A stretch of 64,000 bases of DNA. Origin: Ichthyophis bannanicus (taxonomy: Eukaryota > Chordata > Amphibia > Gymnophiona > Ichthyophiidae). Position 1 is the first letter of the stretch; each line of letters starts with the position of its first letter. A program made the position numbers and the translations under genes. The stretch covers positions 411,100,159-411,164,158 of the forward strand of contig CM066034.1 of NCBI GenBank assembly GCA_033557465.1, given 5' to 3'. The notes beneath the pieces are model-generated. The model was not told the DNA's origin, made no database searches, and saw only the letters and a list, made by a program, of their open reading frames with translations. Positions 10,830 through 23,536 of this stretch are shown piece by piece.

Positions 10830-11953
10830 ACCAGGCCCTGAGATGCAGAGAGTGGGGATTTGGATGCCACAACATCCTGTCCTCCTGAGACAGGAGATCT
10901 GGAGCAGATCCGAGATCCAGAGATGGAGCTTGAGAGAGATGTTGGAGCAGAGGGTACCACACTTGCCGTGGCCAATGTGGAGCTATGAGAATCATATGGC
11001 CTCTGTCTCTCTGAAGCTTGAATAGGGTCCCTGGCCTGAGAACCCTGAGCCGGAATTCTGGAACAAAACCGGGAAAGTTTGGCATTTAGTGGACTTGCAA
11101 AGAGGTCTATGTCCGGGGTTCCCCAAATTTGAAAAATTCTTGCTACCTGGTCTGCATGGAGAGACCATTCGTGTGGGAGCAGAACTCGACTGAGTCTGTC
11201 TGCCCAAGAGTTTTGAATGCCTGGCAGACACACTGCAAGGAGATGAATCTGATGCTCTCTGGCGAGGGCCCATAGTTGCAAAGCTTCGTTGCAAAGCGAC
11301 AGAGAGCCTGTTCCTCCCTGCTTGTTGAGATAGAACATAGCTACTTGATTGTCTGTCTGAATTAGGACTGTCTTGTAGCTTAGCTGGGTGTGGAACACTC
11401 GAAGAGCAAGGAAGATTGCTCTGAGTTCTAGGAGATTGATATGTAAATGGGTCTTCTGTGGCGTCCAGGTGCCTTGGGTAGAGAGATCTTGAAGGTGAGC
11501 TCCCCAACCCAGCTGTGAGGCATCTGTTGTTAGAGTGACCTGGGGTAGGGGCTGCTGGGAAGGGGACCCTACCAACAGGTTTTGGGTTGACTGCCACCAT
11601 TGGAGAGACAAAATAAGGCGACTTGTGTTTGCTATTTTGTCTGATAGGCAGCCTGATGCCTGAGTCCACTGATTGGATAGAGTCCATTGGGCTGCTCTCA
11701 TATGGAGGCGAGCATATGGGATCACATGCATGGTAGATGCCATGTGGCCTAGTAACATTTCCTGAGCAGTGAGATGAGTTTTCAACACTGCCTGGGAGGC
11801 TAACTGCACAATGCGAAGGCAGCGGGGCTGTGGAAGATAGGCCCTTGCTTTTATGGTATCCAACCAAGTTCCTATAAACTCTAGAGACTGAGTGGGAGTT
11901 AGGCTGGATTTTGGGATGTTTATGACCAGGCCCAAATACTGAAGGATACGCAT
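10830..11953 (-). pseudogene. DIRS-2 RT thumb / RNase H / methyltransferase-like region
   Basis: A long open frame starts just after the RT active site (MRILQYLGLVINIPKSSL). It has RNase H signatures (TTDASQLGWGAHLQD, LLELRAIFLALRVF, TDNQVAMFYLNKQGG, ADRLSRVLLPHEW) and then GTPDIDLFASPLNAKL, the DIRS methyltransferase-type block. It corresponds residue by residue to DIRS-1 but lacks the DIRS-1 stop codon. The frame runs on into the recombinase after a shift near 10720-10750. Confidence 0.88.
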
Positions 11954-12008
11954 TGTGCAAGATAGAGAAATCCTGGCCTCTGACTCTGATGGAGCTCGAA
12001 TGAGCCAG

Positions 12009-12253
12009 TCATCTAAGTAGAGTGCGAAGAAATGCTGCTACCACAGCCATGCATTTCGTAAACACCCTTGGTGCTGAGGCCAGGCCAAAAGGAAGCACCC
12101 TGTATTGGTAGTGCTTTCCTTGAAAAAGAAACCGAAGGAATCTTCGGTGAGTTGGATGGATGAGAACATGAGTGTAGGCATCCTTGAGATCTAGAGAATA
12201 AAGCCAATCCTGACTCTGAAGATATGGCAGCAGAGTTCCCAGAGAAATCATCT
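12009..12253 (-). pseudogene. DIRS-2 RT palm segment with a deletion before YLDD
   Basis: Encodes DWLYSLDLKDAYTHVLI and FGLASAPRVFTKCMAV. Compared with DIRS-1 at 6745-6785, about 20 bp between two CTA trinucleotides are missing near 12019, immediately upstream of the YLDD codons. This shifts the frame so that YLDD is no longer read in line with the palm. Confidence 0.85.
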
Positions 12254-12475
12254 TGAATTTATTTATTTATTTATTTTTATTTATTTAATTGCTTTTCTAT
12301 ACCGCACTATTTATTATCAGCGCGGTTTACAGGAAACGTATTTGTGCAAAGAGGGCAGTTCAATGCACTTACAATAAAGAGGGTAAATAAACATGGATAA
12401 CAGGTTAACAGGTAACAACTATTTACAATTTAGTATGCAGGCTTTTACACCTATCTTGTTGGTAAGTACAGTTGA
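12254..12475 (-). mobile_element. L2-type 3-prime tail inserted in the DIRS-2 RT
   Basis: On the minus strand it ends TGTAAACCGCGCTGATAATA, then GTGCGGTATAGAAAAGC, then an (AAATA)n tail at 12258-12290. This is the tail style of L2-clade LINEs and their SINEs. It separates two RT segments that are contiguous in DIRS-1, so the empty site is visible in this window. Confidence 0.82.
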
Positions 12476-12798
12476 TACAGTTGTTCTTTGAACAGGAATT
12501 TTTTCAATTCTCTGAGGTCCAAAATAGGTCTGTGTCCCCCTGTTTTCTTTGGGATAAGGAAATAGGGGGAGTAAAACCCTGTACCCTGTTGGGGAATGGA
12601 TACTTCTTCTATTGCCCCATGGGCAAGAAGCATAGTAACCTCTTGACCTAACAGGTTGTTGAGAGAGGTCTGAGAATTGAACTGTCTTACCATCGTGGAG
12701 GGGGCATATGAAGGAAGTGAAGCTTGTACCCCTCTTTTATAATGGAGAGAGTCCAATCTTATGCTGTTATTTGCCCCCATCTGGGGGCAAAATGACAC
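12476..12798 (-). pseudogene. DIRS-2 RT N-terminal segment
   Basis: Encodes LLAHGAIEEVSIPQQGTGFY, then SPYFLIPKKTGGHRPILDL and RELKKFLFKEQ, the fingers region of DIRS-type RT. It corresponds to 5281-5440 of DIRS-1. The frame then runs into the inserted L2-type tail. Confidence 0.85.
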
Positions 12799-12867
12799 AA
12801 CCTTCCTGGAATGGTGGAAGGCTCTGGTCCGCTGAGGGCCAGGAAGGCTAAGTTCTCTAGATGGAAG

Positions 12868-13665
12868 TCAAAGGCCTTGTGGAGACTGAGACTGCTGAGA
12901 CAGAAGAGGCTTAGCAGTCTTTGCTTTCCTTTGTTTAGGTGGTTGCTGACCCTTTCGGGCAGACTGACCTGCAGAACGTCCCTGCTGGGTATAAGAGGGG
13001 TAAAACCTCTTCTTTTTGGAGAAGAATATTTTTTTGAAAGATTTCTTCCTTGCAGGATCAGCTGTAGCTTTGGATAATCTATCCAAAGTGGAGTTATCAG
13101 TAGCCAGTTCATTAGCTTTCTCTTGCCAATTTTTTCCAAAGAGATTCTCACCTGTACAAGGGATATTGTCCAATTTGTCCTGTACCCAGAGCTCCAAGTC
13201 AGATGCCTGGAGCCAGGCAATTCTACGTGCACCTATGGCAATGGCAGAGGTTCTGCTTATACACTCAAAACAGTCAAAAGCTGCACGATTGACAAACTTG
13301 GAAACATCCTGGGCATGTTTAACCAGTGTGAGAAAATCCTGCCTCTTATCATCAGGAAGGAGAGGGCTCAAAATCTCCAAATCTCCTGTGACTTCCTTAA
13401 GGAACATTCCTATATATAAAATATAGGAACTGATCCTGGCAGAAAGCATGGAAGCCTGGAAAGTACGACGTCCAAAGGCATCCAAAGTTCTACACTCATG
13501 TCCTGGAGGATTAGAGGCATGCCTCTTTTCACTCCTGATCCTTCTCATAGCTGATTCCACTACAATGGAGTGGTGAGGAAGCTGAGTCTTCTTGAAGCCA
13601 GGACAAGGAGGTACTCAATACATGGTATCCAGTCTACGAGAGTGAGGAGAGGTGGTAAGAGGTGT
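12868..13665 (-). pseudogene. DIRS-2 gag, C-terminal half
   Basis: A 230-residue open frame starts MESAMRRIRSEKRH and includes LDAFGRRTFQASMLSARI, QDFLTLVKHAQDVSKF and NRAAFDCFECISRTSA, followed by a basic Lys/Gln-rich C-terminus. This arrangement resembles the Gag-like ORF1 of vertebrate DIRS elements. The N-terminal half lies beyond the L1-b insertion at 24544-25587. The frame itself is intact within this half. Confidence 0.75.
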
Positions 13666-13678
13666 TTCCCACATTCTT
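13666..13678. repeat. Target-site duplication of L1-b, left copy
   Basis: TTCCCACATTCTT here is repeated exactly at 24531-24543 on the other side of L1-b. Confidence 0.95.
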
Positions 13679-13940
13679 TTTATTTTTTTTATTTTTTTTA
13701 TAGTAGTTTTTATTCAGTTTTAACATATAAAATAACAATACAAACGATCGTGATATAGCAGGATACAAGCAGATGTTATTGATCAAAATAGCAAAAGAAT
13801 ATAATAACTTGAACAAGACAGTACAATAACGTTAACAAGAACTAGTATCAGTCCATGCCAGCACGCCACCCTCCCTCTCTCCGTTCAATGTGGTTACAGC
13901 AGAGACCATTCCACAAGGCAGCCTCCAGCAATCATTTTCA

Positions 13941-14716
13941 TCAAACATAATTTTGTAAAGCTGACCATTTCTTACTTAGTTTACCAGACCATGGGTTCTT
14001 GGCTATATAGATCTCTTCGTAGGTCTTATGTAGGATTAAGAGACTCCACCAATGCTCGAAACAAGCTTTGTCGAGATTCTTCCAGTGTATTAGAACTATT
14101 TTAAGCGCTATCCCGAGCATTAAGTCCAGCAGTTTACCATCCCATTTCATCAGAGTAGGTTCCAGAGCTATGGATTTATATATCACTATCCGATAAGTGA
14201 TAGGAGTTTGTAAGTTGAGGATCTGTGATATGCGTTCCCAAACTCTGTTCCAATATATTTCCAGGGATTTACAATGGAACAACATATGTGCCAGTGTCCC
14301 AATTTCCATGTTACAGGACCAACATCGATTTCCCTCCTGTAGTGTCCATTTCATTTTCTTAGCCGGTGTAATATGCGCTCGATGTGCTATAAAGTACATA
14401 GATTGTGTGAGAGACGCTGCTCTCGTGGCACGTATTTGAGTTCCCCAAAAAGTGTCCAATGTTCCGGAGGTAGATCTTGACCGGTTTCAGTAGCCCACAC
14501 CGACTGTATCTTAGAACATGTCTTGTCACTTTTGGATCGGAGAATCGCAACACATCTTGAAACAGCTTTAGCATCTGTTTGTAATTCTTGAAGTTTCTGT
14601 CGCAGTGGCCATCCTGTACGTATCAAGACAGGTGACACACCCGCTTTGCTCATGCAGGATCGGAGCTGACACCATTGGAAATAGCATGTATTAGGCAATC
14701 GGAATTCCGTCCTTAA
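13941..14716 (-). pseudogene. L1-b ORF2, C-terminal part
   Basis: Encodes the ORF2 C-terminal region with a Cys/His segment (NRCWSCNMEIGTLAHMLFHC) resembling the C-terminal zinc-knuckle-like motif of L1-type elements, then MLGIALKIVLIHWK. A frame change occurs near 14460. It is the continuation of 20195-23167, displaced by L1-a. Confidence 0.85.
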
Positions 14717-14731
14717 TCTGTCAAAGGTTTT
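14717..14731. repeat. Target-site duplication of L1-a, left copy
   Basis: TCTGTCAAAGGTTTT here is repeated at 20180-20194. The left copy runs into the L1-a poly-T, so its exact end is uncertain by a few T. Confidence 0.93.
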
Positions 14732-14970
14732 TTTTTTTTTTTTAAACTTTTATTTTCATTTTGCAACAAACAAAAGAAACAACACACCAAAGGAGACAAA
14801 ACAAGTATACAATAAAGAAAAGTAAACCCAATTACCCCCCACCCCCACGCTTCTTCTCTAGCTGATTATGTCAGCATGTGAGCGCTTCCAAACAACAGTG
14901 ATTATACATCAAAACAATCAAAAGAGTATCTGCGATACAGAATAATCATGGGACAAAGATATATACAAAT

Positions 14971-17900
14971 TTAGACAGTCAGATGAGAGCATTGAGCAGA
15001 ATGTACATAGTCATTGAGCATCTTCCATTTAGACCGATGAGGAGGAGTCTGAATGGGGGAAGCAAACATACGAGGTATTTGTTCATATTTACTGTAGAGA
15101 CAGACATGATTCCACCATTCATTGGGGCTCAGATGGGAGCTATTTTTCCAGTATTTCGTAATTAGGGAAATAGCAATGCCAAGCATAAAGTCCAAAAGGA
15201 AGTAAGCCGTTTTTGGAAGAGAGGGGATCCCCGCAGCTGAGCGAAGTCCCACTATCCTCCAAGAAAGGGGCTCTTGAAAGTGCAAAATAGACTGGATACG
15301 ACCCCAGACCCGACGCCAGTAATACTGTAGTGCGGGACATTCATACATAACATGAGGTAGTGAACCAATGGCCGCATGACATGTCCAACAACTATTGCCC
15401 TGAGTAGTGTTCCATTTGGCTAATCTGTCAGGAGTGTAAAAACACCGGTGGGCTAGGAAGAAGAGTGTCTGAGTGAGTGAGGCGGATCGGGAGACCCGTG
15501 TCACTCTACTCCAGACAAGGCTCCATTGCTCCGGGGTCAAAGTCACATGCAATTCTCTCTCCCATGCTTTCTGCGCTATAGGGGTATCTCTAGTTATAGC
15601 ATTACATAAGGTTTTGTAAAAATTGGATGCTACACCCGGGGAACTACCGATAGATCGGATAGTCTCCAACCAACCTTGTGTAGGGGAGGCCGATGGCGGG
15701 AGCACCTTAGCACTCCGAAGGCAATGCTGAAGTTGCACCAACTGAAAGTAGTGTTTCGCTGGGAGACCAAATTCAATTTGCAATTCACTAAAAGTTTTCC
15801 AGCGACCTTCATGGAACAACTGACTAGGAATCCAAATGCCCCTAGTGTACCAGGGGCTCCACGCCATCGGCTTATTTTGTATTCGAAATCGAGTATTGTA
15901 CCAAAGTGGGAGCTTGTCTAACGGACAGAGTCGGGAGTCCAAAGATTGCATAAGATTATTAAAGGCACCTAAGGTGTCTAAAAGCATTGGTGGAAAGTGG
16001 GAGTCTGATGGGAGAGTCATACCAGGGAGAAAAGTAAGAGGAATCGGTTTGCAAAGGTCCTCTTCTATGTCTAGCCACACAGGTCTACTCGGTACTGGAT
16101 CTTCCAGCCAACGAGCGCCTTGTTTGAGAAGAAAAGATTGATGATACTTCAGGAAATCAGGGAATCTGACACCCCCATTTTCCTTATCTGCTTGCAGCTT
16201 ATGTTTCGCTATCCTAGGTGTCTTGTTTTGCCACAAGTATCTAGTCAGAAGGCCCTCTATATCTTTATATATACGTCGAGGTAAGAGACAGGGCAACATT
16301 TCTAAGATATAATTCACTTTCGGAACAATCATCATTTTTATGGTTTCTAATCGACCCCACCAGGTAAGTGTTAAAGGAGTCCAGCGGTGAGTAAGCGCCC
16401 GGACTTTAGAGGTTAAGTCTTTTTCATTGAAGGAGATAGTGTCTTCCAAAGGAGAACAATAGTGAACCCCAAGGTATTTGACCATGCGAGGTTGCCATAA
16501 AAAGGGGAAGGGTTGCATATCTGCCTGATGAAGCAAAGGATTTAATGGAAAGGCTACCGACTTGGTCCAATTTATCTTATAACCGGACAGTTGTGAGTAT
16601 TTACCAATTTGCTCTAGGACAGCCGGTACTGAGTCTATAGAGACAAAAAGCATAAGGTCATCAGCATACGCTGAAATTTTGATTTCCCTATGGGTGAAGG
16701 GGACTCCATGAATCTCCTCCGATTGCCGGATTAGTAAAGCCAAGGGTTCGAGTGCAAGATCGAAGAGAAGTGGAGACAGTGGGCATCCCTGGCGAGTGCC
16801 GCGTTGAAGGGGAAAAGGCTGAGACTTTAAAGCATTGGCACATATACTGGCTGTAGGCTGTGCGTACATGGTGCGAAGACAACGGAGAAAACCTTCCCCG
16901 AATCCGTACCAGCGGAGGACTGCAAACAGGAAGGGCCACTCTAAGCGATCAAAGGCCTTCTCAGCATCAAGTGAGAGGCCAACAAATGGGCGATCAAGAT
17001 TAACTGCGGTAGTCAGTACATGGCATAGAGTCCGAGCATTGTCAGCAGTTGATCTACCAGGAATGAAACCGCATTGATCTGGGTGTATTAAGGTAGGCAT
17101 CCTATCAGAGAGCCGGGTAGAGAGAATGGTGGCAAATATTTTATAGTCCGCGTTTAGGAGGGAAATTGGACGATAATTAGCTGTTAGTTGCGGGTCTCTA
17201 CCCTCTTTCTCATAATCTACTTCATTTGCCATTGAAAAGGACCCAGATGGTGAACCCTCCTCGGCCAGAGCAGAAAAATAAAGTTTCAAAACTGGAGCTA
17301 AGTCAGCGTGAAAGGTTTTGTAGAATTCAGCAGGGAGACCGTCTGGGCCTGCGGCTCGACCTGAGGCACATTTCTTGATAGCAGAATGAATTTCTGAGAC
17401 AGTAAATGGTGTGTCCAAGGCCACTCTATCTTCGTCAGATAGGGTCGGTCGTTGTACCCCTGAAAGTAAGCGTTCAAATACATCTGGCTCAAAATCACAT
17501 TCAGATTGATAAAGCCGAGTATAAAAATCACGAAAGAGTTCTAAGATTTCGGGATCATTAGTGACCAAGCCCCCCCCGACGGATTACGGAGGGCGGTAAC
17601 ACGCTTGGCTTCTTTTTGACCTTTTAGGGCATTTGCTAATAATTTGCCAGCACGATTATTTTCCCGATAATATAGCCCTTGTTGTGATTCAATATTTTTA
17701 ACAGCAGCAGTGTACAAAAGCTGATTGTATTGAAAACGCAAGCGTTGTAAACGGAGTAAAATACATGGGTCAGTACGGGACGTGAGGAGACGCTCCCCAG
17801 CTTGTATCTGCTGCTCTAGAATCAGTAAATGCTGCTTTCTTTGTTTCCCCTGCCGAATTTGATAGCTAGTTATAGTTGCGCGGATAGATGCTTTAAAACC

Positions 17901-18759
17901 CTCCCACCAAGCCCAACTCGCTGTGTCATGGGGTGAGTTAAAATGAAAATAATCTTGGATAGCGGCCTTTATATCAACCTGAAAATCTTTTTGACCCAGT
18001 AGGGATCTATCAAAAAACCAAGCTCGGGGAGAATCGTCCCGCGCAGTGACATGTAATGATAAAGATATGGCAGCATGATCTGAAATATGGAGAGGATGAG
18101 TCCTAGTCGTGTCTACTTGAGAAATCAGTGCTTTGGAAATGAGAAAGAAATCTATTCTAGATTGGAAGTGATGGGGGGCAGAAAAGAAAGTGAACTCTAA
18201 GTCGGAGGGGTGAAGCAGCCTCCATATCTACCAGCGCAAGATCTTGCATCAGAGCTGTAAGGGTAGCAAGACTCTTGGGTGGACTACTCGTTCTAGGCGG
18301 CTGTCTATCTATCAGAGGGTCTAACACTTGATTAAAATCACCACCAAGTATTAATGGAGTATTGGCAGAGGCCTGTGCCAACTGCGCAATACTTGCATAG
18401 TAAGCAGGGTTGTCCACATTCGGGGCATAAATGCAAATACATGTAAATTCACTATCTCCAACCTTAAGATGTACTCGGGCCCATCTACCCTCCTTGTCAG
18501 CGCTAGTATCAATTACAGTAGCTTGCAAAGATTTCTTAACCAGAATGGCTACCCCGCACCGTTTGGAAACGGCGGGAGAATAGGCAGCCACCATGTAAGG
18601 CTTAACATTGAGTTTCAGTGTTTCAGCAGAGTTTAAGTGCGTTTCCTGAAGAAACGCTAAATCAGCATGCTCATGGCTAAGATAGCTAAGGATTTTCTTT
18701 CTTTTGATTGGACTATTAATGCCCTTTACGTTGAGTGATAAGATTTTACATAAGGCCAT
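14971..18759 (-). pseudogene. L1-a ORF2: endonuclease and reverse transcriptase, two frameshifts
   Basis: Encodes the protein that nicks target DNA and copies L1 RNA. The apurinic-type endonuclease starts MALCKILSLNVKGINSPIKR and includes LAFLQETHLN and LILGGDFNQVLDP, with SDHAAISLSL near its end. The RT has GPDGLPAEFYK, NYRPISLLNADYKI, LDAEKAFDRLEWPFLF, GTRQGCPLSPLLFDLALEP and the catalytic SAYADDLMLF. A C-terminal Cys/His segment (NSCWTCHAAIGSLPHVMYEC) follows. Frame breaks lie near 18225, in the endonuclease, and in the C8 run at about 17570-17577, between endonuclease and RT. The RT-to-C-terminus frame of 865 codons (14971-17568) is uninterrupted. Confidence 0.93.
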
Positions 18760-19192
18760 TCAGACAAGTTAAAAATTCTGAGCATGATAGCGCACATAAT
18801 TTCGCAATGTCCCTCATATTGACTGTATCTGGCTGTACATATGGCATAAAAGAAAAAAAACTTAGATAATACAATGAAGCGCCCCACATTAAAAAAGAAA
18901 AACCGCAGCGCGGTAGAGAAGAAGCAGAACCCCAAAAATTACTGGCGACCATGTGTCTGCGGGGAGAAGCCCCAGAGAAGGCCGAAATTGAAAAAAACAC
19001 ATAACCTGTAGGACTGTGCGTGCTCCGAATCCGACCGAGGCACACATCATGGAGGGATAGGAGACCAAAAAACAAAAAGTCATAGAAAGAAAGAAAGAAA
19101 GTCCAGGTAGTCTCTGTGCTTGACTATGACCGCCGCATCGGGCCCTTCAAAATGGCGGACAGAGCCGGCAAATAAAAGTCCAAGTCGTTGGA

Positions 19193-20040
19193 TTAGCGCA
19201 TCTGCTCTGCTTCTTTGGAGTCTAAAAATGTTGATAGTAGATCAGGATCTTCGAATGTCCTGGTTTGGTTGTGGAGAGTCACTCGGAGCTTCGCGGGATA
19301 CAACAGGCCAAAGCGAGCCTGTAGCTGATGAAGTCGAGGGCGAAAAGCAAGGAGTTTCTTCCGTCGGTCAACGGTAGGCTTTGCCAAATCAGGGAAGAAG
19401 GAGACTTTGTGACCTTCAAATTCCAAATGATGGTTCGCCCGGGCAGCATTTAAAATTTGTTCCACTTGTTGATATCGTAGCAAGCGAAAGATAATAGGCC
19501 GGGGGGTCGTTCGGTTGAGCGCCATGTGGGTAGGAACACGGTGTGCACGATCGATTTCCAGTTCTTTATGAAAGGTGATCTTCAGCAAGGAGGGAAGAGT
19601 TTTGAGCAGGAATTCTCTCATATCTCCCACTTCCACCCCTCCGGTATTCCAATGAGCCTCACATTGTTGCGACGGGCTCGATTATTGCTATCTTCTAACT
19701 CCTTTTGAAGATTCTGTATCTGGCGCTCAGCCTTGTCCAGTATGCCCAAGCGCACCGCGTGCGAGTCGAGGACCCCCGCCATATTGTCCTGCCGTAATGA
19801 GAGACTTTCAAGTCGGTCCTGGAGCACTCCAAAGTCTTCTCGCATGGCTCTAAGCGCTTCTCCATTGGACTGCACCAATTCCTTCACGCCGCGTATTTCC
19901 TCTAAAATCTCCAGGTGCATTTCGGGGTTTTCCCGAAATGGAACCATCTTCTGTGGGGAGGACACCTCTGTTTTGGAGCGTTTTCCGTGAGAAGAAGAAG
20001 GAGACCCGAAGTCCAAGCGTGCTGGTTTATGGGCCGCCAT
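19193..20040 (-). pseudogene. L1-a ORF1 RNA-binding protein, one frameshift
   Basis: Starts MAAHKPARLDFGSPSSSHGK with a basic N-terminus. A Leu-heptad region follows (LQDRLESLSLRQDNMAGVL, coiled coil for trimerisation), then the RRM-like start NNVRLIGIPEG. A missing base near 19630 shifts the frame. The rest continues as EIDRAHRVPTHM and RPIIFRLLRYQQVEQIL with the C-terminal domain. It is the homologue of L1-b ORF1 at 23537. Confidence 0.9.
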
Positions 20041-20179
20041 GCCCCCCGAGGTACCCCGGTCAGCCCGGAGCGAAATAGTAAGTTTGTATAGGTATTAAGT
20101 CAGGATTCTAAGTAGGCCTCTCGGGAGCTTCAGCGCGAAGCGTCTTACCCGCTGGACATCAGGCTCCGCCCCCCCCCTG

Positions 20180-20194
20180 TCTGTCAAAGGTTTT
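20180..20194. repeat. Target-site duplication of L1-a, right copy
   Basis: TCTGTCAAAGGTTTT, matching 14717-14731. Confidence 0.93.
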
Positions 20195-23167
20195 AAATGC
20201 ACTTCCATTGATCAGTTGTCCAATGGTGATAAGATCATGTTCCACCCATTTTTTCCATAAGACAGGCTTCCCTCCGATGATAAGGCGCGGGTTCAGCCAT
20301 ATGGGCATATCTGCGGCAAAGTCATCCCCTCCATCGATACATGATGCCAATAATCGACAGGCATGCTGTGTTTCTCGGATAATAGCATTATGTGGTGCAG
20401 TCTGGTCTACTACTGTGCCTACCAGTAGCCATGTGGGCAGGGGGGAATGTAGGGCCCGCTCCACACTCAGCCATCTAGGTCCTTTATCCGTGTCGTCAGA
20501 GTCGACCCATTGAGCACCCTGCTTTAAAAGAGAGGCAGTGTGTAGCCAGCCGAGATCTGGGAAATGGACACCTCCTTGTGTATTAGGTAACTTCAGTTTC
20601 CAGGCAGCTATTCGGGGTACTCGGTTGTTCCATAGAAAGGCTATCAGTTGACTATTCATTTTCTTATAGAAGGCTGACGGGAAACGTAAGGGTATCATAC
20701 TTAATATATAGCTGAGTTTTGGTACCAACATCATTTTTATCGTTTCTAGCCTGCCCCACCAGCTCAAATGAAGGGGGGGTCCACTTGCAGATGTTATCAT
20801 GTACAATTTCTTGACACATCTTAATGTTGATTGCGACAGTCTCTTCCAAGGTGGTGCCATAGGTCACGCCCAGGTATCTAAAGGATGACTTCTCATATTG
20901 AAAGGGGGGTATCCACGCATCATTTCTTCGCTGACCTGTTCATTCAGAGGAATAATTGTTGTTTTATTCAAATTTACTTTATATCCGGATATCGCTGAGT
21001 ATGCATCTATGAGTTGCAGTGTTTCAGGAAGGTCTGATGGTTGTAGAAAAATGAGCAGGTCATCGGCATATGCTGACAATTTACAGGGACCATCAGCTAA
21101 CTCAATTCCTTTTATGTTTTCCTTCTGTCGGAGCGCTATTAATAAGGGTTCCAGGGCTAAATTAAAAAAGCATCGGTGACAGGGGGCAACCCTGTCTGGT
21201 CCCTCTTTGCAACTGAAAAGGGGCTGAGAGGTGTGAGTTGACCGCTATTCGAGCTGTGGGTTTGGTATATAACAATTCAACGCGTTTTAGGAACTTTTCT
21301 CCTATCCCAAACCACCGTAGGGATCGAAATAGAAAGGACCATTCCAGTCGATCGAAGGCTTTTTCGGCATCCAATGCTAGCCCTATCAGGGGCTCGGTCT
21401 TGGTCTTGGCAGATGCCAGTACATGTGCCAATAATCTTCCATTATCTGTAGTGGATCTGTTTTGTATAAATCCACATTGATCCTCATGTATCAATCTTTT
21501 AAGATCCGTCCTAATCGGTTAGCAAGCACTTTAGCATAGATTTTATAATCAGAGTTTAGGAGAGAGATGGGTCTGTAATTCTCTATCTTTTGTGTATCCC
21601 TGCCCGGTTTCGGGTGAATTACCACCACAGCCTCTGCCAGGGCTCCAATCTCTGGAGATTCATCTTGCAGGCCACTGTAGTAGATCTGTAGCATGGGAGC
21701 CAATTGAATGCAATATTTATTATAGAATTCCAGCGGGATACCATCTGGACCGGCGGCTTTGCCACGAGCCATCTGTTTGATCGCATCTTGTATTTCAGTT
21801 ACTGAGATCTCTTGTTCCAGCGTTCGACTTTGGTGACTGGTTAATGTGGGTCCTACTATCTTGGAGACAAAATCTTCAAAGGCTCTGTCACTACATTGGG
21901 TATCTGAGCGATATAGTTCCTCATAGAATTCTTTGCAGCGGTCTAGTATTTTGTCAGATCTCAGGAGAAGGCCCCCGGAATTGTCCTGCAACGCCGCTAT
22001 AGCGGTCTTGCTGGTTTTTGGTCTGAGCTGCCGAGCTAAGAGGGATCCTGAGCGGTTGCTGTCATAGTAGTATATACTACGTTGTAGCTGGATGCTACTC
22101 AGTGCTTCTTTGTTGAGGAGAGCATTATATTGGTATCGCAATTTTTGGAGTCTAATCAATATCATTGAGTCAGCTCTTTTGGCCAGTAACCTTTCCCCAG
22201 CTTTTATTTGGAGTTCCAATTCATCTGTTTCTTTTTTCCTGGCTTTACGCCGTCTAATGGTGTAGGTGGTAATATGAGCTCGTATGGTCGCTTTAAAACC
22301 TTCCCACCAGCTCCAGATGGAGGTATCAGTGGGTGTATTATATTTAAAATAGGTCTCAATTTCCCCTGACAGTAGCTGTACAAAGGAGTCATCTGCTAGT
22401 AGGGATTTATCAAATGTCCATCTTGGCGGAACATGCTGTGTAACGTTGGTATTCAACACTAGGGAGACAGCGGCGTGATCCGATACCGTTGTAGCATATA
22501 TCTCTGCGGACAACACTTGGGGCATCAGCTCTGTGGACAGTAGGAAGAAATCGATCCTTGTTTGGGTATTATGTGGGATGGAATAAAATGTGTAGTCTCT
22601 TTCTTGGGGATGAAGTAGGCGCCAGGGGTCTACCAAGTGTAGCTCTGTTATGATGCCTTTAAGAATCGCCTGCGATTTGACTTTGTCTACAGCCCGATAG
22701 GGCGTGCGATCTAACAGTGGATCCAAGATGACATTGAAATCGCCCCCTAATATGATATTGGTGTGAGCCGCGGCTGTAACTTCTTTAGCTATCAGTTTGA
22801 AAAAGTTAGGGTCATCGAGGTTGGGCGCGTAAATATTGAAGAATGTGTAAAGCTGTTGATTTATTTTCATCGTCACTCTGGCCCATCGACCTAGCGGATC
22901 AATCCGTGTGTCGGTAATGGCGGATTGCAGGAATTTGCGCACTAATATTATTACCCCCCCTTTGCGTTGAGTGGCAGAGGCCGAGGCCGCCACCAGGAAG
23001 TATTTAGAGGTTACTTTCTGCGATTCAGTATCTGTTAAATGTGTCTCTTGTAAGAGGGCAATATCTGCTTTTTTTTGCTGGCAGTACGCTAAAATCTTCT
23101 TTCGCTTGACAGGGCCAGTAATACCTTTTACATTTAACGAAAGCATTAAAAGATCACTAGACATCAA
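20195..23167 (-). pseudogene. L1-b ORF2: endonuclease and RT, interrupted
   Basis: A 558-codon frame starts MMSSDLLMLSLNVKGITGPV and carries the endonuclease (ALLQETHLTD, NIILGGDFNVILDPLLD, SDHAAVSLVLN) and early RT (GPDGIPLEFYNKYC, NYRPISLLNSDYKI). Frame shifts near 21490, 21165 and 20862 break it into segments with LDAEKAFDRLEWSFLF, GTRQGCPLSPMLF and the active-site SAYADDLLIF. The C-terminus lies beyond L1-a at 13941-14716. The protein is clearly related to, but distinct from, L1-a ORF2, so two L1 subfamilies are present. Confidence 0.92.
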
Positions 23168-23536
23168 CGTTGGGATAAGCTGTCTTATAGGTGAAAGCTA
23201 TCCTATGGATAGGCCTGCCGCGTACTTGCATTTGCGTGTATGTGGAGGGTTTTGTACTGGACTGGACTGACACAAACAACTGCATAACTGGCAAACATTG
23301 TATCGCTAAGGTGAACACAATCCACTGAAACAGTAACCAACCCCGACCTCCCGTTGCCACCCCTACATTTCAAGCAGAAATATCTGTTTAATTAAAACTA
23401 TTTAGAACAACAGAAATACAATCAATGAGGTGTTTAACAAGGCTTAAGGCGTTCTAAAATTTGTGAGAACGCACGGCCGCACCCCCTGAGTATATGCTGA
23501 GTTCTCTACACTGCGTGAGAGATCAGAATATTGACC

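Larger units (their letters stand above)
14732..20179 (-). mobile_element. L1-a: full-length, nearly intact L1-like LINE inside L1-b
   Basis: About 5.45 kb. On the minus strand it runs from a 5-prime end in GGGGGGGGCGGAGCC (20179) through ORF1, ORF2 and a 3-prime UTR to poly-A (14732-14743 as T). A 15-bp TSD brackets it. Only about three single-site frame disruptions separate it from two complete ORFs, so this is the youngest LINE in the window. Confidence 0.94.
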
